Assembly: GCA_963770275.1 (NCBI GenBank)
Contig: CAVYPD010000036.1
Location: forward strand, 56,863-120,862
Reading direction: 5' to 3'
Length of the DNA: 64,000 bases
Source of the DNA: Roseiarcus sp963770275
GTDB taxonomy: Bacteria > Pseudomonadota > Alphaproteobacteria > Rhizobiales > Beijerinckiaceae
The notes under the pieces: generated by a model
What the model was told of the DNA's origin: nothing
Database searches by the model: none
Seen by the model: the letters and a program-made list of their open reading frames with translations, nothing else
Shown here: one piece after another, positions 27,590-37,353 of the stretch
Numbering within the stretch: the first letter of the stretch is position 1
Layout of the letters: every line of letters starts with the position of its first letter
Made by a program: the position numbers and the translations under genes

Positions 27590-28365
27590 ATGGCTCGACG
27601 CTTCATCGACATTTCGGCGCCGCTGCGGAACGACGTCGTGTCCGACCCGCCGGGGCATAATCCGAAGATCGAGTACATCGATCATCAGCAGAGCCTGCCG
27701 CAAATCCTGCCGTTCTTTGCCGGCCTCAAGAAAGAGGATTTGCCGGACGGGCAAGGATGGGCGATCGAGCGTGTGCAGCTGACAACTCACAACGGCACGC
27801 ATCTCGACGCGCCCTGGCATTACCATCCGACGATGAACGAGGGCGAGCGCGCTGGACGATCGACGAAGTGCCGCTCGAATGGTGCTTTCAGCCGGGCGTG
27901 AAACTCGACTTCCGCCATTTTCCTGACGGCTATGTCGCGACCGCCGCCGACATCGACGAGGAGCTCGAGCGCATCGGCTATGCGCTGAAGCCGCTCGATA
28001 TCGTGGTCGTCAACACCAGCGCCGGCGCCGAAATACGGACGGCCCGATTATGTCGCCTCAGGCTGCGGCATGGGCGCCGAGGCGACATTGCATCTTCTGA
28101 GACAGGGCGTGCGGGTGACGGAACGGACGGCTGGAGCTGGGACGCGCCCTTCATCCATACCGCCAAGCGCTACGGCGAGACGCATGACGCCTCGCTGATC
28201 TGGGAGGGGCACAAGGCCGGCCGTCACATCGGCTATTGCCATATCGAGAAATTGCACAACCTCGAGGCGCTGCCGTCGACCGGCTTCACCGTCTGTTGCT
28301 TCCCAACCAAGATCGAGGGCGCCTCGGCAGGTTGGACGCGGGCGGTGGCGATCATCGACGGGTGA
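27590..28365 (+). CDS. Cyclase family protein (metal-dependent hydrolase), three frame breaks
   Basis: About 258 residues when repaired. The metal-binding signature HNGTHLDAPWHYHP (H-x-G-T-H-x-D-x-P-x-H) identifies the kynurenine formamidase/cyclase superfamily. The breaks are: a missing base near 27850 (giving GERAWTIDEVPLEW), an extra base near 28030 (giving SAGAKYGRPDYV), and a missing G near 28120 (giving TGTDGWSWDAPF). The last 80 residues are in one frame. The family includes kynurenine formamidases and isatin hydrolases; the substrate here is unknown. Confidence 0.8.
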
Positions 28366-28446
28366 ACGACCCGTAGAGTGTCGACCTTGAGATTGTCGCT
28401 TTCTCCCGTCAAATGGATCCAGGCTCCTCGTTTTGGGGTCCAGTTC

Positions 28447-29034
28447 ATGAAAGTGTTTCCGTTGCCGCGGGAGGTCGCATCGCACGATCCCGGGCTGCGC
28501 ACGATTCACTGGCTGATGGCGGCTCTTATCTTTGTCGCGCTTCCGCTCGGCGTCTGGGCGTCGTTCTTGCCGGGCGGCGGCGGAGCGCGCGTCGAAATTC
28601 TGTTCTTCCATAAGTCGATCGGCGTAACTGTCCTTGGACTGATCGCGCTTCGGATCGTCTGGCGCCTCATCGCCGGCGCGCCGGCCTATGCCGAGCCGCT
28701 CGGCAAGCTGACCCAGGTGGCGTCTCGCGCCGGGCATCTCGCGCTATACGCGCTCATGATCGCGATGCCGGTCAGCGGTTATCTCGGGTCGACCGCGGGC
28801 GGCAGGGCGGTTTCATGGTTCGGGCTGTTCGAGCTCTCCAAGGCTCGTCGCCAAGGATAAGGTCTCTCGCCGTGGCGGCGGAGCTGGGCGCACCTGGTGT
28901 TCGCCTGGATGCTCGCGTTCGCGCTGGCCGCGCATCTCGGCGCTGTCGTCTGGCACGCAATGATCAAGCGCGATTCCGTGCTGACGCGAATGTGGCCGAG
29001 CTTTCGGCCGGCGTCGAGCGGCGGCGCGTCATGA
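28447..29034 (+). CDS. Cytochrome b561 family protein, two frame breaks
   Basis: About 195 residues, four membrane spans, with histidines in the positions expected for two b hemes: TIHWLMAA, FFHKSIGV, AGHLALYALMIAMPVSGY, and LAAHLGAVVWH. The first frame stops at 28860. One extra base near 28836 (giving FELPRLVAKDK) and one missing base near 28863 restore the rest (SWAHLVFAWMLAFALA) to TGA 29032-29034. Di-heme b561 proteins move electrons across or within the inner membrane, for example from quinol to periplasmic or superoxide acceptors. A small membrane-protein gene is convergent. Confidence 0.8.
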
Positions 29035-29048
29035 TCGGGGCTTGACGT

Positions 29049-29236
29049 TCAGGAGCCGGCGAAGGCGCGGGCGGCTTTCACCGGCCAGGCGAAAGCGTCG
29101 GGAAGCGCCTGGATCGACATGGTCCGCCAACACGGACGCGGGCTCGCGTATTCCACGTGGATCGAATGATCGGCGAAAGGACAACGCCGACGCCGACCAG
29201 GTAGATGATGACGATTATCGCGAGCAGGAGACGCAT
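29049..29236 (-). CDS. Small membrane-anchored protein, two frame breaks
   Basis: A short gene that no single open frame shows. The ATG at 29234-29236 starts MRLLLAIIVIIYLVGVGVVL, a single membrane span. Two single-base insertions (near 29145 and 29113) have to be removed to read on through PASVLADHVIQALPDAFAWP to a TGA at 29049-29051, about 61 residues in all. I recall small proteins with this layout (MRLLLAxIVxIYLxGVGVxLSP) in Hyphomicrobiales. Function unknown. It is convergent with the cytochrome b561 gene. Confidence 0.55.
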
Positions 29237-29439
29237 CTTCGTCTATCCTCGTCCTTCAGCCTACCACGACGCAACATAACTGCGTGCGGCAAGACTGTGT
29301 TCCGCGCCGCGACACGCATCGGTTTTGTTACACATCGAATTCCGCTCGTCTTAACGCAACGAGGCGGGCGACGGCCCTCGGAACCATTTTTCTGACCGCG
29401 CGTTTCTTCCCGTCTCTTGAGGGAATCGAGGAGAAAATC

Positions 29440-29752
29440 ATGCGCAGCATGATCATCGGACTTTCAGCGCTGGCAATCACGGCCTTGCCGAGCCTCGCTC
29501 TCGCTGACGGCGACGGCGTTGTGACCGGCGCGGCCGGCGGCGCGGTTGCAGGCGCGGTGGTGGGCGGCCCGGTGGGCGCGGCGGTCGGCGGCGTCGCAGG
29601 CGGCGTCATCGGCGGCGCGGCTTCGCAACCCAGGCCAGTGGTCGTAGCCCCGGGCCCAGGCGGGCCGCCGTGCAGCACCCGGACCACGACGACCAACAAA
29701 CAACAATACCGGCGCGAGCGTAACGCAGCAGACGACCGACTGCCCGGAATAA
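29440..29752 (+). CDS. Small secreted glycine-zipper protein, frame interrupted once
   Basis: About 103 residues with a signal peptide ending in LALADG, a glycine-zipper core (VTGAAGGAVAGAVVGGPVGA and a second copy), and an Asn/Thr tail. Removing one A near 29700 gives TTTNNNNTGASVTQQTTDCP and a TAA at 29750-29752. A GAGGAG box precedes the ATG. Glycine-zipper segments pack in membranes or oligomers; such proteins are often cell-envelope components. Role unknown. Confidence 0.6.
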
Positions 29753-29872
29753 GGCTGGCAATCGGCCCGAATTCGCTGAGATAGGCGCAGCGTACAGGCC
29801 CAGCCCGGTCTTCGCCCGGCTTGGGGTTGTGCTAAGACTGTTCCCAAGCAAGTCGAGTTTGGGAGTTTTGTC

Positions 29873-30703
29873 ATGGCGCAAGGTTTGACCGCCCGGGTCG
29901 TCGGGATCGCTGGCGCCGATCCGCTGTTCGCCCGCATTCGGCAGGAGGCGGAAGAAGCGACGCGGCGCGAGCCGGAGCTCGCGCTGTTTCTCTCCGTCAA
30001 CGTTCTCAATCACGACACGCTCGAAGGGGCGGTGTCGCATCGCGTCGCCTCACGGCTCGACCATCGCGACCTTCCCGCCGCGCTGATCCGCCAGACCTTC
30101 GAGGAGGCGATCGCGCGCGACCCCTCGATCGGCGAAGCGTTCCATGCCGACATCATGGCGGTCGCCGATCGCGATCCGGCGTGCCTCAGAATGATCGAGC
30201 CGCTGCTCTATTTCAAAGGCTTCCAGGCGCTGCAGGCCTATCGTCTGTCTCATTGGCTCTTGAAGGCGGGCAGGCGCGATTTCGCTCTGAGCCTGCAGAG
30301 CCTCGCTTCGGCGATGTTCGGCGTCGACATCAACCCCGCGGCGCGCATCGGCAAGGGCGTGTTCCTCGATCACGCCACCAGCCTCGTGATCGGCGAGACG
30401 ACGGTGATCGAGGACAACGTGTCGATTCTGCAGGGCGTGACCCTCGGGGGCACCGGCAAGGAGACCGGTGACCGGCATCCCAAGATCCGCCATGGCGTCT
30501 TGATCGGAGCGGGAGCGAAGATCCTCGGCAATATCGAGATCGGCTATTGCGCGCGGGTTGCGGCCGGCTCTGTGGTGCTTCACCCGGTGCCGCACAACAA
30601 GACCGTCGCCGGCGTTCCTGCGCGCATCGTCGGCGAAGCGGGTTGCGCCGAGCCGTCGCGCGACATGAACCAGATCCTCGCCGAAAAGGCGCTCGAAGCG
30701 TAG
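29873..30703 (+). CDS. cysE: Serine O-acetyltransferase
   Basis: Intact 276-residue protein. The N-terminal alpha-helical domain (FLSVNVLNHDTLEGAVSHRVA) is followed by a left-handed beta-helix with hexapeptide repeats and the signature VFLDHATSLVIGETTVIEDNVSIL. CysE (EC 2.3.1.30) acetylates serine with acetyl-CoA as the first step of cysteine synthesis in the cytosol and is normally feedback-inhibited by cysteine. Monocistronic as far as can be seen; the next gene is DUF3126. Confidence 0.92.
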   Translation: MAQGLTARVVGIAGADPLFARIRQEAEEATRREPELALFLSVNVLNHDTLEGAVSHRVASRLDHRDLPAALIRQTFEEAIARDPSIGEAFHADIMAVADRDPACLRMIEPLLYFKGFQALQAYRLSHWLLKAGRRDFALSLQSLASAMFGVDINPAARIGKGVFLDHATSLVIGETTVIEDNVSILQGVTLGGTGKETGDRHPKIRHGVLIGAGAKILGNIEIGYCARVAAGSVVLHPVPHNKTVAGVPARIVGEAGCAEPSRDMNQILAEKALEA

Positions 30704-30849
30704 AGCGCTCGCGCCGTCGGAAGCGGCGGCGATCTGGACCGCCCAGCTGGGGCGTCGATCCTTGTTGAAAAATGCGGATTGCCGCTCATTTCCCGTATTG
30801 CAACTCGGCCTCCCTTCGTGCCAAGCCTCTCGCCATCCGGAGAGAGGCC

Positions 30850-31248
30850 ATGGACAAAGCCGAGATCGTGAAACTGCGTGAGTTCCTGCGCCGCTCGTTC
30901 GGCGCGCCGACGCTTCAGGTCGCGCCGAATTCAAAATCCGGCGAGGCGGCGGATGTGTTGCTCGGCGAACGCAAGCTCGGAACGATCACCGTCGACGACG
31001 AGGACGGCGACCGCTCGTTCGCGTTCGAGATGAAAGTGCCGGTTGGCCGTCCCGTGCTGCAAGACTATCTTCGCCGTCTGTTCGAGAACGACAAACTGAC
31101 GATCGCCGGGCGGCTTAAGAAGACGGACTCGGTCGAACTCAACAATGGTCCCGATTTTCTCGGCGTCGTCTCCGCCGACGACCCCGCGGCGGCGAGCTTC
31201 ACGCTGCAGATGGCGATCCTCGACGTCGATCTCGACGGCGAGGAATAG
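30850..31248 (+). CDS. DUF3126 family protein with internal duplication
   Basis: Intact, 132 residues. Typical DUF3126 proteins have about 70 residues and read like EI.K...YLRR.FG....DDEDGDRSF.FQMAILDIDL. Here the N-terminal half has EIVKLREFLRRSFGAP and VDDEDGDRSFAFEMKV, and the C-terminal half has LQDYLRRLFENDKLTI and FTLQMAILDVDLDGEE. So one unit appears twice in tandem, each half keeping part of the consensus. The start ATG 30850 is supported by AGAGAGG. Function unknown; it lies downstream of cysE, as DUF3126 genes often do. Confidence 0.75.
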   Translation: MDKAEIVKLREFLRRSFGAPTLQVAPNSKSGEAADVLLGERKLGTITVDDEDGDRSFAFEMKVPVGRPVLQDYLRRLFENDKLTIAGRLKKTDSVELNNGPDFLGVVSADDPAAASFTLQMAILDVDLDGEE

Positions 31249-31308
31249 GCTCGGCTTGACCCGCGCGACGGCGCTATTCGTTTTCCACCCGCGTGGAGGC
31301 CACACGCC

Positions 31309-31850
31309 GTGCCGCTCTATTCGCTCAACGGCCGCAAGCCGACGCTGCCTCCCGAAGGCTTCTACTGGATCGCGCCCAACGCCAGCGTGATCGGCGATGT
31401 CGTGGTTGGGCTTGATGTCGGCATTTGGTTCGGCGCGGTCCTGCGCGGCGACAATGAGCCGATCGACATCGGCGCGCGCACGAATATTCAGGAATTCCTG
31501 CACCCTGCATACCGACATGGGATCGCCGCTCGCCATCGGCGAGGAGTGCACGATCGGCCATAACGCCATCCTGCACGGCTGCGCCATCGGCGAAGGCTCG
31601 CTGATCGGCATGGGCGCGATCGTCCTCAACGGCGCGAGGATTGGGCGTGGGTGCCTGGTCGGCGCCGGCGCGCTCGTGACCGAGGGCAAGATCTTCGACG
31701 ACCATTCTCTCATCATGGGGTCGCCTGCCAAAGCGATCCGGACGCTGGACCAAGGAGGCGGTGGCGAAGCTGCGTCAGGCCGCCGCCCATTACGTCGACA
31801 ATTGGCGCCGGTTCGCAATGGGGATGAAGCGGATCGACCCGGGCGAATGA
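31309..31850 (+). CDS. Gamma-carbonic anhydrase family protein, two frame breaks
   Basis: About 180 residues. A left-handed beta-helix protein: NASVIGDVVVGLDVGIWFGAVLRGDNEPIDIG, then (next frame) TLHTDMGSPLAIGEECTIGHNAILHGC with the zinc His residues, then (third frame) EAVAKLRQAAAHYVDNWRRF ending at TGA 31848-31850. One extra base near 31495 and one near 31752 explain the breaks. The family (YrdA/CaiE-like) contains few proven carbonic anhydrases. It is convergent with the PilZ gene. Confidence 0.8.
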
Positions 31851-31876
31851 CGCGCAGCCGGCCCGGCCCGCTCAAA

Positions 31877-32488
31877 TCAGATCGTCGTGTGTTCGCCGAA
31901 TTCCTCGGCGGGCAGGGGACTGAGGAATTCAACCGCGATGCCGCAATTGACGTGACGCACGACCTCGGCCGGCGTCGCGCCGACAACGACGCGCGCGCCG
32001 ATCGGGGGCTCACAATCGACGTTGAGCGCCGCGCCCGACATCGAGATGTCGATCAGGGTTGCCGTGTATTCGCGTCCGTTCGCGAGCTTCAGGATCGTAT
32101 ACCGGTCGCGCGGCGCGATGCGCTCATGGCGCCGGTCCTGGGGCAGCCCAAGCGCCTGGCGGTTGGCGAGCCACGCCAGTTGGGTGGCGAGCTTGTCGCG
32201 CTTGTTGGGCGGCACATTCATCTGGATCGCAAATCCAGCGGGGAAGATCCGCGCGACCCGTCCCTCGACTCGTCCGATCTGGTTGAGATACGCGACGATG
32301 CGTTCGCCGAGCTGAACTCCGGCGTCAGAGGTAAAAGCGATGCCGTTCGGAGACGCATCGGTCGATTCGCAATCGAACTCTTTGCGGTCCGAACGCATGA
32401 ATTGTCCCAGGAGGCGCACCTCGACGCGCAGGTTGTGCCTGCGCTCCGCTTCCGTCGGCTCCGGGAGTTTCCATGCCAATGCGCCCAT
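31877..32488 (-). CDS. PilZ-domain protein
   Basis: Intact, 203 residues. Two PilZ-like regions: residues about 16-95 (RRHNLRVEVRLLGQFMRSD, with DASPNGIAF) and about 115-195 (HERIAPRDRYTILKLANGREYTATLIDISMSGAAL). PilZ domains bind cyclic di-GMP through an RxxxR and a D/NxSxxG motif. The second domain has DISMSG, while the first has DASPNG. The ATG at 32486-32488 follows a GGAGAG box nine bases upstream; the frame continues upstream without similarity. It could link c-di-GMP to motility or polysaccharide production; target unknown. Confidence 0.8.
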   Translation of the reverse strand: MGALAWKLPEPTEAERRHNLRVEVRLLGQFMRSDRKEFDCESTDASPNGIAFTSDAGVQLGERIVAYLNQIGRVEGRVARIFPAGFAIQMNVPPNKRDKLATQLAWLANRQALGLPQDRRHERIAPRDRYTILKLANGREYTATLIDISMSGAALNVDCEPPIGARVVVGATPAEVVRHVNCGIAVEFLSPLPAEEFGEHTTI

Positions 32489-32633
32489 GGCGGCGTGCTC
32501 TCCTTGGATTCTCGGACGCCGGCCGGACGCAACCCTTGACCCCCTCAGGGAATCGCACACGCGACGGCCGAGCAAGCGGTCACCATAAGCCTTAGGGATT
32601 AAGGCGCTCTTACGCGCTGGGCGTGTCGCAACG

Positions 32634-32960
32634 TCAGGTCGCGGGTCGATCGCCGGAATAGACAAACAGATGTTTGTAACGCTTGGGCGTATCGCGGAGC
32701 GAAAACTCGACCGGCGCCGCGTCCTCCGGCGTGAGCGGCTCCCGCGTCGACGAATTGAGCGCGCGCAGCGAGGTGAGCGCGATCGATCCAGCCCCGATGA
32801 GGCCCGTCCATGCGGGCGCGGCATGGGGGGCAAGGCCGCCGAGAACGCGGGAATGGGTCAGTCCGTGATGGCGAAGGGGAAGAGAATGATCTCGACGTCC
32901 ACAGGGTCAAGACCGGGCGGCCCGGTCTCGGCGCCGATGAGGAAGGCCTGCGCCTCGTCG
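32634..32960 (-). pseudogene. Uncertain, broken minus-strand reading frame(s)
   Basis: Two stretches with strong third-position GC read, on the minus strand, as ADEAQAFLIGAETGPPGLDP...FPFAITD (stop near 32866) and as THSRVLGGLAPHAAPAW..., continuing after one inserted base near 32755 into NSSTREPLTPEDAAPVEFSL...SGDRPAT (stop 32634-32636). No start codon is found and no family is recognised. The plus strand over part of the region also has plausible coding composition. I record it as unresolved, probably one or two small genes damaged by indels. Confidence 0.3.
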
Positions 32961-32968
32961 GCGACGCA

Positions 32969-33159
32969 ATGAAGAATCGAATCGCCGCCGGTTCGCGGCC
33001 GCGAGCTGGAGCAGCGTCTGGTATCTGCTCGCTGCGTTCGCGGTCATCAGCTACACCTCGAATTGGGTCTATGTGCTGTTTGCGGCGGTGGGCTCATGGA
33101 TAGGCGGGTTCCTGTCGATCACTGCGCTCAATCGCGCGCAGCCGCTGCGTAAGGATTGA
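32969..33159 (+). CDS. Small two-span membrane protein, frame interrupted once
   Basis: From ATG 32969 the frame reads MKNRIAAGSRP. After one missing base near 33000 it continues ASWSSVWYLLAAFAVISYT, then NWVYVLFAAVGSWIGGFLSI, and ends ALNRAQPLRKD at TGA 33157-33159, about 64 residues. Two membrane spans are clear. No family recognised. It may extend upstream (ADEEGLRLVGDAM is in frame), in which case the start is earlier. Confidence 0.45.
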
Positions 33160-33191
33160 AAACGCGCCAGACCTGTATAGCCTATTTATCT

Positions 33192-33210
33192 TAGTTTAAG
33201 TGTTAAACTA
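33192..33210. terminator. Palindrome between convergent genes
   Basis: TAGTTTAA at 33192-33199 and TTAAACTA at 33203-33210 are perfect complements with a three-base loop GTG. It lies between the end of the small membrane-protein gene and the end of opgH (convergent). The stem is AT-only apart from one pair and has no T run, so a terminator role is tentative; a protein site is equally possible. Confidence 0.35.
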
Positions 33211-33320
33211 CACCTTCGACCCCGTCCGCGCGAGCGACGCGCAATGGTGCCGCTACGAACTGGAATCGCTGAAAACGGACTTGGAATGGCAGCCGCCAGG
33301 CGCTCCGGCGAAACGATCCC

Positions 33321-35454
33321 TCAGGCCGCGTTCGGCTGCGCCGCCGCGCTCGCCTGGGCCGCGGCGTTGGGCAGGCGAGTGAGCATTGCGATCAACGCCC
33401 GGTCATTGAGGACTGCGAGCCGTTCCCGTGAGTTCAGCCAGCCGCGAGCTTCTTCGAGCGAGCGCGCATCATTGAGCTTGGCGGTCGCCACCGCTTCTCG
33501 ACATCGACTTCGCCGCGGCGCCGCGCGGCGAGGCGAGGAAGGGCTCGCGCGCGGACCGAAACGCCGGGTCGCCATGGATCGCGCGCAACCGTCGCATCAT
33601 CGCCCCGGTCGGCAAGTTCCGCGGCAAGGGCGTTGGATCGCTGAACGATGGCGGGCGGCGAAGTCTCCTCCGGCGTGCGCAGGACCAGCCCGCGCAGCGC
33701 GACGCCGATCGACAATTGACCGCTCGCCCAGGACAGCGGGATGGCCAGGATCAGGCCGACGATCGTCGGCGACATCCAGATGACGAGGGAGGGCGAAATC
33801 AGCATGCCGGCGAACAGCGGCAGACAGGCCGAGCACGATATGCGTGCGATGACGGCGCACGATGTTGCGGAAGCGGAATCGAACCGTCGTCGCGCCGCTG
33901 CGGATTCCAGCCGGTGTCGCGGCCCGACAGGATCTGCGACGACCGGACCCGACTGGATCAGCATCATGATCGGCGCCAGGAGAGGCCGACAGGATGATCT
34001 CGACGATGCCGGCGAAGAGGATCAGGCGGATCGCGCCGCCGCTGGCGCTCCGGTGCGGCCCGTCGATCAGCGCGATGCAGGCCGAAGAACTTGGGCGCGA
34101 GCAGAACGCCCATCGTCCGCCGAACAGCCGCAAGGCGCGTTCGGCGTCGAAGCGCGGCCAGGCCGGGAAACAAGCGAGAAATCCGTCGGTGAAATATTCC
34201 GGCCGGATGTAGCTCGCCTGCAGGACGAGCACGATGCCGACGAGCAATTGCGCCATCCACAGCGGGCGAAGCCAGATAGCCCATGATGCCGTTGGCGAAA
34301 TGCTGCCGCGACGCCAGGATGCAAGCCCTTCGCGCCGCAGGATCGCGCAAATGCTGCAGATTGCCCTGGCACCAGCGCCGGTCGCGCGCCGCCAGATCGA
34401 TCAGCGAGGGCGGGCTTTCCTCGTAGGAGCCGCCGAGCGTCGGCAGCATATAGACCGCATAGCCGGCGCGCCGGATCAGCGCCGCCTCGACGAAATCGTG
34501 GCTGAGGATATGGCCGCCGAACGGAGGCCGGCCGCGCAGATCCGGCAAGCCGCAATGCGCGGCGAAGGCACTTGGTGCGGATGATCGCGTTATGGCCCCA
34601 GTAATTGCCGTCGCGCCCCATCCAGGCGCTCAAGCCGGCGGCGATCACCGGGCCGGTAGATGCGCGCGGCGAATTGCTGGAGGCGGGCGAATAAAGTGTT
34701 GCGATTGATGATCAGCGGCAGCGTCTGGATGATGCCGGCGTCGGGGTCGGCTTCCATCGCGGCGGCCAGCGCGACGATGGTATCGCCGGTCATCAGGCTG
34801 TCGGCGTCGAGCACCACCATATGGTCGTAGCGGCCGCCCCAGCGGGTGACGAAATCGGCGATATTGCCGGCCTTCCGGCTGCGTGTTTCTTGGCCGGTGC
34901 CGATAGATAGAGGCGCGCACTGCGGCCAAGCCGTTCGCGCATCGCCAGGAAGGCCCGTTCCTCGGCGATCCAGACGTCGGGGTCGGTGGTGTCGGAGAGG
35001 AAGAAATAATCGAAGGCGTCGCCGAGACCGGTCGCCGCTCGACATCTTCGAACGATCGCCTGCAACCGCGCCGAAAAGACGCGCGCCGGCGCCTCGTTGT
35101 AGATCGGCATGACGATCGCGGTCGTTCGCGCAAGGCATGGCGGGGGGGCTGGCGGGCGCGCGAAACAAGAGCCAGATAAAACCGACGACGGCGGAGGTGA
35201 AGGCGAGCGCGATCCAGGAAAAATTGGCGACGAACAAGCACGACCAGCGCCCATTCGAGCGGGGTGACGCCGCCGACCTCGACGACCTTGTACATTTCGC
35301 AGGCGCCATAGGCGGTAAGCGCCAGGCCGCCGCCGAATACGACGATCCGCGCCACAACCGCCGAACCGGGAATGGCGGAAAAAGTGCTTGTGGCCTCGGC
35401 GCGGATTGAACTGAACGACTGCGTCGGCATCGCGAGCGGCGCAAATCCGGGCAT
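33321..35454 (-). CDS. opgH: Glucans biosynthesis glucosyltransferase OpgH (MdoH), heavily frame-broken
   Basis: Pieces in all three frames line up in order as one OpgH of about 710 residues. They are the start MPGFAPLAMPTQSF with two membrane spans (VARIVVFGGGLALTAYGACE, FSWIALAFTSAVVGFIWLLF), a GT2 domain (TAIVMPIYNEAPARVF, DYFFLSDTTDPDVW, MVVLDADSLMTGDT, RRWCQGNLQHLR), more spans, and the tail NDARSLEEARGWLNSRERLAVLNDRAL. OpgH polymerises beta-1,2-linked glucose for periplasmic glucans. I count at least twelve single-base frame changes, far denser than elsewhere. Segment order and lack of lost blocks argue for sequence errors. It follows opgG directly. Confidence 0.8.
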
Positions 35455-35506
35455 CGAGGCGCCAACGTCGCGCCGGCGTCCACCGGCCCAGTGGAGGCCG
35501 CGAGGG

Positions 35507-37036
35507 TTAGGCGTCCATCGGTAGAGCCATGTCTCGCTTATCGGTTGGCCGTCGACCTCGAGCACAAGCCGCAGTTCCGAAAAGGCTTCGTTCCAGGATC
35601 AAGATCGAACAAGATGCGGAGGGAATGTTTGTCCTTAGAAGGAAAAACCAACACAAATAAGATCTTGCCAGGTGAAGCTTCAACGTCCGCTTCATCGCCG
35701 CCGTTTTACGGGCGGCCCAAAATGTCCCCGGCGAATTCGACCATAAAGCGGCGGCGGTTGCCGAGCCCCGCGTCGCGACGCGACGCATGATGCCAGCGGC
35801 GGCGTCTACGGCGGGGTCCAGCACCAGAACTGCCGGTAGGCGATCGACGGGTCGCTCCGGCGTCAAGCCCGTTTCGGACTCCAATGGCCGATAATGTTCT
35901 CATTGGTTTCGGAGTTCGGAGGGAATTTCGACGAGTTGAAGATCACCCGCGGCCCAGTCGCCGATCGGTTCGATCCAGAGCGGACGGGTTCGAAGTGCCA
36001 ATCGTCGTCCTGGTAATGATCAAAGGAGCGGTCACGTTGAAAAAGACCGAAGCCGCGCGGATTCACGTCGGTAAAGGCTGAGATCTGTAGCGTCTCCCGA
36101 TTGGAGACCGGCCGCCACAGCCACTCGCCTTTTCCGGTCAGGACTTGCAGTCCAGTCAACTCAGGCTGCCGCTCGGACATCGTCGGGACGCCGATGATCG
36201 AGCGGGCTGAAAAGATAGGCCGCGGCCATAGCCCCGAGCCCCAGTCTGTCGGTCGCCGTCCGTGCGATCAGCGTCATCTCGGTGTCGATGATCGTGGTGT
36301 CCGCAGGACGGATCGTGAAGCGAAAGGCGCCGGTGACGGTCGCGGAATCGAGCAAGGCCTGGACGGTGAGCGTATTCGCCGCCGGGTTGGGCTTTTCAAT
36401 CCAGAACTCGCGGAACAGCGGAAATTCTTCGCCCGGGTCGTCGCCGGTCCGGATTGCAAGGCCGCGTGCCGTGAGGCCGAAGGGCTGGGCGTGCGCTCTC
36501 GACCGGTAAAAGGTCGCACCCTGGAAGATCGCCACGTCTTCGAAGCCTGGGTCCGAGGACTTGAGAATGCGCAGACCGGAAAAGCCAAGGTCGCCGAGCG
36601 GAGCCGGAGGCTTCAACGGCCCAAAGTCGAAATTAGCGGCGTCGTAAATCACTTTCTGCGCCATGCCGTTCTCGACAATGTTGATCCCGATCGGCGTCGT
36701 GTAAACAAAGCCACGATGCAGCGGCTCGAGCGAAAAGCCAAGTTTCTGATCGCTCCAGATCGCGGTCCCCGGAACGCGCCGGATCGCCGCGTATTGCTCG
36801 AAGGTGAGGCCTGAAAAGACGCTCGGCAGCGGCGCCGCCTCGGGCGCCTTGAACGGCTTCGACGCCAGTTCGACCGCCATTTTCAGCACCGTGTCGCCGG
36901 CGAAGGGAACAGGCTGGGCTAGCGGCTCGGCGGCGACCGGCATTGAGTTCGACGGCGCCAGCGAAGCCGCAAGCGCGCCGCCGACGGCCAGCTGTAAGAA
37001 TTCGCGACGCTGCCTGTCCGTCATCGTATTCGTCAT
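35507..37036 (-). CDS. opgG: Glucan biosynthesis protein OpgG (MdoG), at least five frame breaks
   Basis: About 510 residues when repaired, normal for OpgG. The N-terminus has a twin-arginine-like start (TDRQRREFLQLAVGGALAA) for export. Then come FSGLTFEQYAAIRRVPGTAIW, FYRSRAHAQPFGLTARGLAI and, in other frames, NPRGFGLFQRDRSFDHYQDD, RPLWIEPIGDWAAGDLQLVE, RRRFMVEFAGD and finally LVLEVDGQPISETWLYRW. OpgG acts in the periplasm on the glucan backbone made by OpgH. The N-terminal 290 residues are uninterrupted; breaks cluster from about 36170 down to 35510. The opgG-opgH order is the standard operon. Confidence 0.85.
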
Positions 37037-37353
37037 TCGTTCGCCGGAACTAGGCCGCGCATGGACGACCCGACACGACGTTCTCCCAGCCAAAATGAAA
37101 AATAAGCCCGTAAGAAAAACAACGCGCCGCAACCAAGCACGTTCCGTTCCAGGCCCTCGGGTTGTATATCGTTTTTTGGGGCGCAGCGAGACGCTTTTTG
37201 TCGTCGCCGTAAAATCGCGTCAAATGCACGCTGCGTTGGGGCTGGAAACCGCGCTCGCCCGCGGCGATAGTGGTCATCCGAGCGAGCTCAAGGGGATTCG
37301 GAGCGGCCGAGCCTCCGTTCGCCAACGCCCGTCGACGGAGAGCAGACGTCCCC
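37037..37353. other. Intergenic region between opgG and glmU
   Basis: A 317-base divergent gap that should contain promoters for the opgGH operon (leftward) and glmU (rightward). It is AT-richer around 37090-37220, with several A/T runs, but no well-spaced -35/-10 pair is convincing. No gene, repeat or RNA structure identified. Confidence 0.4.

Noticed and set aside
33321..37036. True pseudogenisation of opgGH
   Set aside because: Not adopted as the main call. All expected segments are present, in order, with no in-frame stops within segments, which is unlike old decay. Recorded as an open alternative.
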